The notes beneath the pieces are model-generated. The model was not told the origin of the DNA and did not search any database. It saw only the letters and a program-made list of their open reading frames with translations. The position numbers and the translations under genes are program-made. A DNA stretch of 6,046 bases, taken from Anaerolineae bacterium. GTDB lineage: Bacteria; Chloroflexota; Anaerolineae; 4572-78; NAK82. The stretch lies in NCBI GenBank assembly GCA_030598425.1, contig JAUVPY010000184.1, positions 1 to 6,046 of the forward strand, written 5' to 3'. This document shows, piece by piece, positions 1 to 5,867 of the stretch (its first letter is position 1; the number at the start of each line of letters is the position of its first letter).

Positions 1-1320
1 AACAAATCTAGGTGCCAGCCCAACATAATTGGAAGGATCGAGCAGATCGTCGATCTCCGCTTCGGAGAGCACGGCTGCGATCTCTGGAACCTTCAATAGG
101 CTGGAGTTGAGCGAGCCTCCCGTCTGACTGGCCAGCAAGCAAGCCTCGTAAACAAGGTCGTGCGCACGCTGTCGGCCGATATGCTCCGCCAAGCGCATCA
201 TAACTGCCTCAGCCAGGATAAGGCCTTCGGTTCGATCCAGGTTGCGCCGCATTGCATCCACGTTCACAACCAGGCCGTCGAAAACGGCTAGGCTGTGACG
301 CAGCGCCGCACCGGTGAGCACACAAGTATGCGGGATCAAGTCCCATTCAACGTGCCACTCCCCCATGGCCCGCTCGTGCTCCGGCATCATCGCAGCCAAC
401 ATGGCCGGTACCTTGTGCGCGACCAATCGGGCAATACCAATGACGGCTTCGCACTGGATGGGATTGCGCTTCTGGGGCATGGTGCTGGAGCTACCCTTGC
501 CGGGCACGAAAGGCTCCTCAACTTCGCCGAATTCTGTCCCCTGCAGAGTTGCCACTTCGTTGGCCATCTTGCCGAGGGTGGCCGTCAGCAATCCACAGAC
601 GGCGACAAACTCTCCAAACCCATCACGCGCTGTATGCCACGAGATTGGTGCCGGTGCCAAGGCCAACTGGGCAGCCAGGGCTTGATGCACAGCCCAACCA
701 TCTTCGCCCAATGAGGCCAACGTGCCGGCAGCGCCAGCGAACTGGCAGCGCAGCAAGCGGGGGCGCAACTGCTCCAACCGTTCGGCGTGGCGGCGTAGCT
801 CGTCGACCCAAACCGCCAGCTTAAAACCGAAGGTAACGGGCAGCGCGTGCTGACCGTGAGTGCGTCCGGCCATGACCGTGTTCCTATGCTGCTTGGCCTG
901 CCCGACAAGGAGCTGGATCAACGCATCCAGGTCCTGCTCAAGCAACGCCAGGGCTTCGCGCAGTTGGAGCACGTTCGCCGTGTCCATGATATCCTGTGTG
1001 GTAGCACCCCAGTGCACATAGCGCCCTGCATCAGCCTCACACAAGGCGGCAAGCTGACGCACCAGCGGCAATATGGGGTAGCCAACCAGATCCGTACCTT
1101 CCCGCAAGGCGTCAAAGTCGATGGCTTCTGCTGAAGCTTGGCGGCTGATCTCCTCGGCCGCAGCCTCAGGGATGAAGCCCAGGCCGGCCTGGGCTCTGGC
1201 TAACGCCGCCTCAACGTGAAGCCAACGTTTAACCAGATGCGCATCGTCAAAGATTGCCCGCATCTCGGGCGTGCCGTAAAGATTACGGAAGATCCTAGAG
1301 TCGGTGACGTGTACTGGCAT
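1..1320 (-). CDS. Fumarase/adenylosuccinate lyase superfamily lyase, CMLE-like (C-terminus cut by window edge)
   Basis: The frame is open for 440 codons from ATG at 1320 to base 1 with no stop; family proteins are about 450 residues, so only a short C-terminal tail is missing. The three superfamily signatures are present in order: HWGATTQDIMDT at residues 103-114, GRTHGQ at 152-157 with the likely catalytic His155, and the flexible-loop signature GSSSTMPQKRNP at 276-287, which carries the catalytic serine. Members catalyse beta-elimination or cycloisomerisation at C-N or C-O bonds, usually releasing fumarate, as cytoplasmic tetramers. The HWGAT(T/S)QD form and the visible end GLAPRFV resemble 3-carboxy-cis,cis-muconate cycloisomerase-like proteins more than purine PurB. 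No aromatic ring-cleavage or purine genes are nearby, so the substrate is unknown. The gene starts 21 nt after the preceding stop, with AGGCGG 7 nt upstream as a modest ribosome binding site. It is probably the distal gene of the operon as seen here. Superfamily is confident, specific reaction is not. Confidence 0.9.
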   Translation of the reverse strand, partial: MPVHVTDSRIFRNLYGTPEMRAIFDDAHLVKRWLHVEAALARAQAGLGFIPEAAAEEISRQASAEAIDFDALREGTDLVGYPILPLVRQLAALCEADAGRYVHWGATTQDIMDTANVLQLREALALLEQDLDALIQLLVGQAKQHRNTVMAGRTHGQHALPVTFGFKLAVWVDELRRHAERLEQLRPRLLRCQFAGAAGTLASLGEDGWAVHQALAAQLALAPAPISWHTARDGFGEFVAVCGLLTATLGKMANEVATLQGTEFGEVEEPFVPGKGSSSTMPQKRNPIQCEAVIGIARLVAHKVPAMLAAMMPEHERAMGEWHVEWDLIPHTCVLTGAALRHSLAVFDGLVVNVDAMRRNLDRTEGLILAEAVMMRLAEHIGRQRAHDLVYEACLLASQTGGSLNSSLLKVPEIAAVLSEAEIDDLLDPSNYVGLAPRFV

Positions 1321-1341
1321 AGGAAAACCGCCTGACCGTTG

Positions 1342-2412
1342 CTAGCTCCCACCGGGATATTCGGTCCGCCAGTCCTCGCCCTCGTCGGGCGCATCAGGAG
1401 GAGTATCCAGCCCGCTGCGCGGATAGTGATAGGCACGCGTGTCAGCTTCGTCCTTATACACGTACCACGTACAGGGTGCATCACGGTCCATAACGTGGTC
1501 GAGTGGACGCAGGGGTCGACCTCGCTTGCGACCGGGCAGCCATTCCATGGCGATACAGCAATGGCTGCAGTACCAATGAATGCCCATCTTACCCCACGTC
1601 CACAAGTGAGGATCCACATTGACGCCGTGTTCGCCAATCGGGTGTGGCGGGCGGCCTGTTTCAGGATCACCCCTGCGCAGCACCCCACCACTGCCACACA
1701 GTTCCATGATCATCTTGAAGCGATCGCCCTCGTCGATGAGGGTCATATCGCCACGCCGTCGTTCACCGCTGAAGTGTCCTCCGCGCATACCCTCGACTGT
1801 CAGGGCCAGTTTCTCGTGGGGCGTCATCGTGTCCCAGTTTTCGTAACGATCCCCCCAAATGCTTTGGTGCGTTTCCAGGATCGAGTCCAGAACCGCTTCC
1901 TCGCCCCACGTCTCAGCGATATGGGCCAGTAGATCTTGAATCCAGGCCACCAGGACGTCGTGCGGGACCTTGAATTCAAGCCGCATGCGGTCCAGCAGGT
2001 CAATCGCTGGCTTGCGGTCCAGCAGGTCAATCGCTGGCTCGGCAGCGGCCGGATCTACGGTGCCATCAGTCTTGTGGCTGGCCCGGATGGCTTCCTTGCA
2101 GCGCTCCTGCAAATCCACCCCGAAGGCGTAATCCCGCCAGGTCGCCAGCAATTGAGTGGAGACCTGATCAGCCTGCTCTGACGTACCGCTATGAGCCACG
2201 ATATAGCGCACAATATCGGTTAGCCAGGTGATGAGAATATCGTGCATGATGCGCATCTCTTGGTGAAAGTAGTCCACCAAAGCAAGAGCCTCATCCAAGC
2301 GACCGGCCTGGATAGCGTCTTCAGTCAAGGTTTGCGTTGACACCCCTAATGACGCCAGATCATCCATCCGGAGCATCCGGCCAAGCCTCGCGTTGTGCTC
2401 TAGCTTGATCAC
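1342..2412 (-). CDS. Unrecognised 356-aa protein: duplicated helical module plus Cys-containing C-terminal region
   Basis: I do not recognise this family. I choose GTG at 2412 as the start because it overlaps the upstream stop (GTGA) and has GGGAGG 7 nt before it. Residues 42-95 and 136-189 align without gaps at a 94-residue offset, with matching D47/D141, H57-D58/H151-D152, W63/W157, D66/D160, I71/I165, G76/G170, W92/W186 and D94/D188, so an alpha-helical module is duplicated. A nine-residue tandem repeat (PAIDLLDR twice, 126-142) precedes copy two. The C-terminal part has CGSGG at 239-243, WTWGKMG at 271-277, YCSHCC at 281-286 and APCTWYVYKD at 312-321. Cys239, 282, 285, 286 and 314 with nearby His could bind a metal or cofactor, which is inference. 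No signal peptide or membrane segment is seen, so it is probably cytoplasmic. Translational coupling to the MetE-like enzyme suggests a functional partner or adjacent pathway step. Confidence 0.85.
   Translation of the reverse strand: MIKLEHNARLGRMLRMDDLASLGVSTQTLTEDAIQAGRLDEALALVDYFHQEMRIMHDILITWLTDIVRYIVAHSGTSEQADQVSTQLLATWRDYAFGVDLQERCKEAIRASHKTDGTVDPAAAEPAIDLLDRKPAIDLLDRMRLEFKVPHDVLVAWIQDLLAHIAETWGEEAVLDSILETHQSIWGDRYENWDTMTPHEKLALTVEGMRGGHFSGERRRGDMTLIDEGDRFKMIMELCGSGGVLRRGDPETGRPPHPIGEHGVNVDPHLWTWGKMGIHWYCSHCCIAMEWLPGRKRGRPLRPLDHVMDRDAPCTWYVYKDEADTRAYHYPRSGLDTPPDAPDEGEDWRTEYPGGS
1986..2039. repeat. Perfect 27-bp tandem duplication inside the unknown protein gene
   Basis: Bases 1986-2012 are repeated exactly at 2013-2039 with no mismatch and no spacer; identity stops at both borders. 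The period is a multiple of three, so the gene stays in frame and the protein gains nine residues (PAIDLLDR-K then PAIDLLDR-M, residues 126-143). The absence of any silent difference suggests a recent slippage or unequal-exchange event. It lies immediately before, and slightly into, the second helical module. An assembly artefact is possible but less likely, since the copy is exactly in phase. Confidence 0.95.
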
Positions 2413-3440
2413 CCGATTTCCTCCCGCACCAGCTTCGCCGCCTGGACCATCACTTTCATTTTCTCTACCGCCAGCCATCGCACAGTCTGGCTGAAGCCAC
2501 AGTCAGGCGCTACCCAGAGCTTCTCTGGAGCACAATACCTGAGCGCGGTGCGAATGCGGTCGGCTACCACTTCAACCGGTTCCAAGTCGCGACCTTTCAC
2601 GTCTATGACGCCGGCACACAGGATCTTGTCCCCACCGTACTCCTTCCATAACTCGACCTCGAACATCGCGCGATTAGCGAACTCAATGTGGATCACATCT
2701 GCCTTCAGGTCCTTGAAGTAAGGGGCAAAGGCCGCGAAACTGCGATGCGACGTAGCCGGTCGTCCGCGGAAGTTGCCAAAGCAGAGGTGAAAGCCGATGG
2801 TTGCATTCACACCCTCCACACAAGCGTTGAATATTTCCAGCATCTCATCGACGCCGCCCGGCACTATCCAGTAAGCTGGCTCGTCGAATTGCACGTGTTG
2901 GCAGCCAGCCGCTACCACCTCTTTCAGCTCCTTGTTGATAAAGGGAACCAGCGCCCAGGCTACCTGGCCTTTGTCTTGATAAACATCACCAGGATCGATG
3001 CGAAAGGCCTGTGTGACCGGGCTCTGCATGGTCGAGATGAGGGGCTTGTTGGTGAGCGAGCGTGCATACCTGAACTCCTCGACGGTGCCGTAGCCGTTGG
3101 GCACCGTCAGCGGCGCCACACAGCGGAAGGCATCCAACTGGTCAGGGCCAGGATAGCCAAGCTTACGCGGATACTCGATAGGTTCCAGGCCACGTAACTG
3201 ATGGTGAAAGTTCCGGGTGAAATCGGCGCGCTGCATCTCCCCATCGGAGATGATGTCTACCCCGGCATCTTCTATGTCGAGAATGGCCAGCCTGACAGCA
3301 TCTTTTAGTGCTTCATCTACGTCGGCTGGTCCCATTTTACCCTCGGCCATGGCATCCTGTACGACCCATACCCAGCCGGGTATGCCGTGACTGCCGATAA
3401 CCTGGGTCGGGATAAGGGGTAACTCAGTGTAAGTCAACAT
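2409..3440 (-). CDS. Stand-alone MetE C-terminal-domain-like zinc methyltransferase
   Basis: This is a 343-residue protein of the cobalamin-independent methionine synthase C-terminal family (UROD/MetE-like TIM barrel). Family landmarks are the N-terminal IGSHGIPGW (15-23), equivalent to the IGSFPQ region of MetE, SDGEMQR (65-71), QFDEPAY (184-190), and the zinc ligands His218 and Cys220 (FHLC), Glu253 (HIEFANR) and Cys314 (APDCGF). The Glu-to-Cys spacing of 61 matches what I recall for E. coli MetE. Such enzymes activate a thiol as a Zn-thiolate for alkyl transfer. The N-terminal half of full MetE (about 750 residues) is absent, as in archaeal and core-MetE proteins and in epoxyalkane:coenzyme M transferase, so methyl donor and acceptor thiol are uncertain. 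ATG 3440 is preferred over the upstream ATG at 3473, which lies inside the aminotransferase gene, because AGGAG sits 8 nt before 3440. The stop overlaps the next GTG start by 4 nt. Confidence 0.9.
   Translation of the reverse strand: MLTYTELPLIPTQVIGSHGIPGWVWVVQDAMAEGKMGPADVDEALKDAVRLAILDIEDAGVDIISDGEMQRADFTRNFHHQLRGLEPIEYPRKLGYPGPDQLDAFRCVAPLTVPNGYGTVEEFRYARSLTNKPLISTMQSPVTQAFRIDPGDVYQDKGQVAWALVPFINKELKEVVAAGCQHVQFDEPAYWIVPGGVDEMLEIFNACVEGVNATIGFHLCFGNFRGRPATSHRSFAAFAPYFKDLKADVIHIEFANRAMFEVELWKEYGGDKILCAGVIDVKGRDLEPVEVVADRIRTALRYCAPEKLWVAPDCGFSQTVRWLAVEKMKVMVQAAKLVREEIG
2420..2425 (-). promoter_or_regulatory. Ribosome binding site deciding the GTG 2412 start
   Basis: On the minus strand GGGAGG lies 7 nt before the GTG at 2412 and inside the end of the MetE-like gene. 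Together with the GTGA stop/start overlap it supports translational coupling. It argues against the longer reading from 2478, which would add a Gly-rich stretch fully overlapping the upstream gene. Confidence 0.8.
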
Positions 3441-3448
3441 CGGAATGA

Positions 3449-3453
3449 CTCCT
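3449..3453 (-). promoter_or_regulatory. Ribosome binding site deciding the ATG 3440 start
   Basis: AGGAG follows the aminotransferase TAG stop directly (TAG then AGGAG) and is 8 nt before the ATG at 3440. This makes 3440 the start of the MetE-like gene and suggests that ribosomes ending the aminotransferase can reinitiate here. Confidence 0.8.
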
Positions 3454-4830
3454 CTACAGGTAGCGCTCCTCATATCTGCCGAGGGCGCGGTCCAATATAT
3501 CCACCATGTGGTCGATCTCAGCGTGACTGATGGTCAGCGGCGGCGCCAAGAAGAGCACGTTACCCGGATGCAGCGTCAGGGTGATAAGGCCCAAATCTTG
3601 GCAGATGGAACGCATATGGTAACCGGCCGCGCGCGGGTCGTCTGGAAGTCTACGGCTGCCTTGATCGTGCACGAATTCCAGGCCACATAGCAGGCCCAAG
3701 CCGCGCGCATCACCGTAGGTTCTGTGGTGACGGAGCGCCTTCAAACCTCGGAGCAAGTAGTCGCCTTTGTCGGCGGCCTGACCGGGCAAATCTTCGCGCT
3801 CAATCAGATCGATATTAGCGAGGGCCACGGCGCAAGCCACCGGATGACCACCATAGGTCTGCCCGTGAGAAAGAGCCCCTTCTGGCGACTCCATAAAGAC
3901 CTGGGCGATCTCTTCATCGACCACGGCAGCCCCAATGGGCATGTAACCACTGCTCAAACCTTTGGATAGGGTCATAATATCCGGTTTCAGGTCCCAGTGC
4001 TGCGAAGCGAACATCTTGCCCGTGCGACCAAACCCGGTGATGATCTCATCCACAATGAAGAGCAAGCCGTAACGGTCACAAATCTCACGCACTCGCGGCA
4101 TGTAATCGGGGGGCGGTATTGAGACGGAACTGGCCGTGGCGCAGGGGTCCATAATCACCGCTGCCACCGTCTCCGGGTCCTCGGCCATAATAACCTGCTC
4201 CAGGTCGTCGGCACAGGCTAACGTGCATTGAGGTTGGTCCGAACAGTGGGGGCAACGATAGCGATAGGGGGCCGGAGCGATACGTCCGAATCCGGGCAGT
4301 GGATCGTACAGGTGAGTGCGAGTGCCGAAATAGTCACCGTCGACCGCCATCGCGCCAAAGGTGCAGCCGTGGTACGCGCCCTCGCGGGTGATGACTTTGT
4401 AGCGACCCGGCCTGCCACCCAGACGGTGATACTGCATGGCTACCTTGATGGCCGTTTCCACCGCTTCGCTGCCACCGGGTGTGAAGTGGACGCGCGAGAG
4501 TGTTCCCGGCGTAATCTCGGCCAGACGCGCCGCCAATTCCACGGCCGGCGGAGAGGCATAGCGAAAGACGTCCAGAAACTCGAGTTGCTGCATCTGGCGG
4601 AGAGCGGCATCCGCCAGTTCGGGGCGGATATGGCCGGCGATACACGCCTCAAGAGCGGAAACGCCGTCCAGAAAGCGCTTGCCATCGCTGTCCACCATCC
4701 AGGTGCCCTCGGCTGCCACCAAAACCGGAGGACCGCCATCCGGGCCGAAAGGCTCCGGCGGTTGGTAAGCCATCCACAAATGGCGACGTGCTTTGGCCTT
4801 CAGGGCCTGTGTGTCATATCCATTTTCCAC
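3454..4830 (-). CDS. Class III PLP-dependent aminotransferase (aspartate aminotransferase family)
   Basis: This complete 458-residue protein is typical in length for class III (omega-type) aminotransferases, which move an amino group from an amine or omega-amino acid to a keto acid such as pyruvate, using pyridoxal phosphate in the cytoplasm. Landmarks are the cofactor phosphate-binding TPGGSEAVE (117-125), GAYHGCT (151-157), DEIITGFGRTG (261-271) with Asp261 for the pyridine nitrogen, and LSKGLSSGYMPIGA (288-301) with Schiff-base Lys290, then the HGQTYGGHP loop (322-330). An insert at 193-206 holds four cysteines (C-x2-C-x5-C-x3-C); related enzymes carry a similar Cys-containing insert. The start is GTG at 4830 with AGGGGGG 7 nt upstream; no better in-frame ATG exists near it. 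It is the first gene after a 143-nt structured gap and is followed 13 nt later by the MetE-like gene. The amine substrate cannot be deduced. Confidence 0.95.
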   Translation of the reverse strand: MENGYDTQALKAKARRHLWMAYQPPEPFGPDGGPPVLVAAEGTWMVDSDGKRFLDGVSALEACIAGHIRPELADAALRQMQQLEFLDVFRYASPPAVELAARLAEITPGTLSRVHFTPGGSEAVETAIKVAMQYHRLGGRPGRYKVITREGAYHGCTFGAMAVDGDYFGTRTHLYDPLPGFGRIAPAPYRYRCPHCSDQPQCTLACADDLEQVIMAEDPETVAAVIMDPCATASSVSIPPPDYMPRVREICDRYGLLFIVDEIITGFGRTGKMFASQHWDLKPDIMTLSKGLSSGYMPIGAAVVDEEIAQVFMESPEGALSHGQTYGGHPVACAVALANIDLIEREDLPGQAADKGDYLLRGLKALRHHRTYGDARGLGLLCGLEFVHDQGSRRLPDDPRAAGYHMRSICQDLGLITLTLHPGNVLFLAPPLTISHAEIDHMVDILDRALGRYEERYL

Positions 4831-4837
4831 GAAGAGA

Positions 4838-4844
4838 CCCCCCT
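4838..4844 (-). promoter_or_regulatory. Ribosome binding site for the GTG start of the aminotransferase
   Basis: AGGGGGG is 7 nt before the GTG at 4830. It is G-rich rather than a perfect AGGAGG, and it lies 22 nt downstream of the end of the predicted leader structure, so leader folding could in principle affect access to it. Confidence 0.6.
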
Positions 4845-4866
4845 AGTTCATCTGAGTCTGGCTAGA

Positions 4867-4962
4867 ATCTGTGGGTAGTGATGGCTTCAGCCGTCCCCGG
4901 CGACTGACACGTGCACCGCACTGCGGTTCAGTGCAGGTGAGTCGCTACTACGTCCCACAGAT
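4867..4962 (-). promoter_or_regulatory. 96-nt imperfect palindrome, predicted structured leader before the aminotransferase
   Basis: The 143-nt gap between the SDR stop and the aminotransferase start contains nested inverted repeats. Outer arms are 4867-4875 and 4954-4962 (ATCTGTGGG / CCCACAGAT, 9 bp perfect), continued by 4876-4879 with 4947-4950 (4 bp). Inner arms are 4900-4905 with 4940-4945 (GCGACT / AGTCGC), 4914-4917 with 4936-4939 (CACC / GGTG) and 4918-4923 with 4929-4934 (GCACTG / CAGTGC), closing a 5-nt loop at 4924-4928. A side hairpin GGC-TTCA-GCC is possible at 4883-4892. The palindrome CACGTG (4908-4913) falls in a bulge. No T-run follows on either strand, so it is not a classical intrinsic terminator. 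It may be a cis-regulatory RNA, a processing site or a protein-binding palindrome. I do not recognise a known riboswitch class. Confidence 0.6.
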
Positions 4963-4973
4963 ATTAGCCACGC

Positions 4974-5854
4974 TCAATTCATCTCGTAGCCACCGTCCAC
5001 GTTCAACGCCTGCCCGGTGATGTAGTCCGAGTCCGACGAACAGAAAAAGGCGACAACCCCGGCAACATCTTCAGCCGTAGCGGCGCGTTTTAGGGGCACG
5101 GTTTGAATAAAGGCTGTCATGGCCTCCCCAGGCTTGGCACCGAAGAGCTGGCCGCGATCTTTGTCGATCTGGTCCCACATAGGTGTGGGCACGATGCCAG
5201 GACATACGGCATTGACGTTGATGTGGTAGGGGGCCAGAGCCAGCGCGGCCGATTGGGTGATGTTAATGATCGCCGCCTTGCTGGCAGCGTAGTGCGTGGA
5301 CAGCGGACGGCCCCGCCGGCCTGAAATTGAGGATAGATTGATGATTTTGCCGAAGCTGCCGACATCCTCGGTCCCTGGGGCTGCCTGATCTGCCTCCTCC
5401 TCCGCAATACTGAAACGTCGGCCGGCGCCTGGTCCGTTTTCAACTCTTCGGGCAGTTGCCGTATCATCTGGGCAGCCACCGCTTGAAGACAAAAGAAGAG
5501 GCCACGTTGGTTGACGTCCATCACGCGGTCCCAATCTTTCTCGGTCAACTCCATCATTGGCTTGGTCTGCACCAGGCCGGCGTTGTTTACCAGGATGTCA
5601 ACGTGGCCGAATTCAGCCACCACATCGTCCACCATGGTGCGCACCCCCCCCACGCCCGATATATCGACTGGATAGGCCAGGGCGCGCCGACCTATTGCCT
5701 CGATCTCGCGAGCCGTGCTGGCGGCCGTCTCCGAGTTGTACTCAGCTACCACGACATCGGCACCTTCCCGCGCCAGGCGCAAGGCAATCCCCTTGCCAAT
5801 GCCCTGCCCGGCACCGGTAACGATCGCGACCTTCCCAAAAAGTCTTTGCGCCAT
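4974..5854 (-). pseudogene. Short-chain dehydrogenase/reductase (SDR) split by one frameshift
   Basis: Two overlapping frames together form one classical SDR, an NAD(P)-dependent oxidoreductase of alcohols, sugars or ketones. The first frame starts at ATG 5854 (AGGGAG 6 nt upstream) and gives the Rossmann motif TGAGQGIG (13-20), NNAG (90-93) and MDVNQRGLF (112-120), up to about residue 148. The second frame carries INLSSISG with catalytic Ser at 5328-5330, Tyr at 5289-5291 and Lys at 5277-5279 (YAASK), then NAVCPGIVPTPMW and the end NVDGGYEMN, stopping at 4974. The span is 881 nt, one base short of an intact 293-codon gene, so a single lost base near 5390-5416 explains the break. The repaired protein would have about 30 extra acidic residues (roughly 134-166) between helix and catalytic strand, where the family normally has a short turn. 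It may be a true pseudogene or a sequencing/assembly error. It sits 13 nt after the Gfo/Idh-type gene. Confidence 0.85.
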
Positions 5855-5860
5855 ACCAAA

Positions 5861-5866
5861 CTCCCT
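5861..5866 (-). promoter_or_regulatory. Ribosome binding site deciding the SDR start at 5854
   Basis: AGGGAG is 6 nt before ATG 5854 and lies just after the stop of the upstream gene. This supports 5854, where the protein begins MAQRLFGKVAIVTGAG as expected for an SDR. The in-frame extension to 5968 would overlap the upstream gene and add 38 residues unlike the family. Confidence 0.75.
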
Positions 5867-5867
5867 A

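Noticed and set aside
1..1320. Housekeeping purB (adenylosuccinate lyase)
   Set aside because: The signature details and operon context fit the CMLE-like branch, and no purine genes are nearby.
1339..1932. Open frame of 197 codons on the plus strand
   Set aside because: It lies wholly antisense to the unknown-protein gene, has no recognisable motif, and the minus-strand frame has a strong RBS, GTGA coupling and an internal protein duplication.
2413..2478. Longer start for the unknown protein at 2478
   Set aside because: The extra 22 residues are Gly/Glu-rich and lie entirely in the end of the MetE-like gene. GTG 2412 has a strong RBS and a 4-nt overlap.
3441..3473. Longer start for the MetE-like protein at 3473
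   Set aside because: It would overlap the aminotransferase end, and AGGAG is correctly placed only for ATG 3440.
4228..4878. Plus-strand open frame of 216 codons
   Set aside because: It is antisense to the 5' half of a clear class III aminotransferase. The composition is a by-product of GC-rich coding DNA.
4867..4962. Intrinsic transcription terminator of the SDR gene
   Set aside because: The stem is long and interrupted, and no T-run follows it on either strand.
4961..4966. TAATAT hexamer on the minus strand as a -10 promoter element for the aminotransferase
   Set aside because: No convincing -35 hexamer is found about 17 nt upstream, so there is too little support for a promoter call.
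5390..5416. Programmed -1 ribosomal frameshifting in the SDR
   Set aside because: No X-XXY-YYZ slippery heptamer is present. The GGAGGAGGAGG stretch lies downstream of the likely shift point rather than about 10 nt upstream as in dnaX. A simple base loss is the plainer explanation.
4974..5534. The second SDR frame as an independent gene
   Set aside because: Its start would fall inside the SDR coding region, with no family-like N-terminus and no Rossmann motif. It is the continuation of the frameshifted gene.
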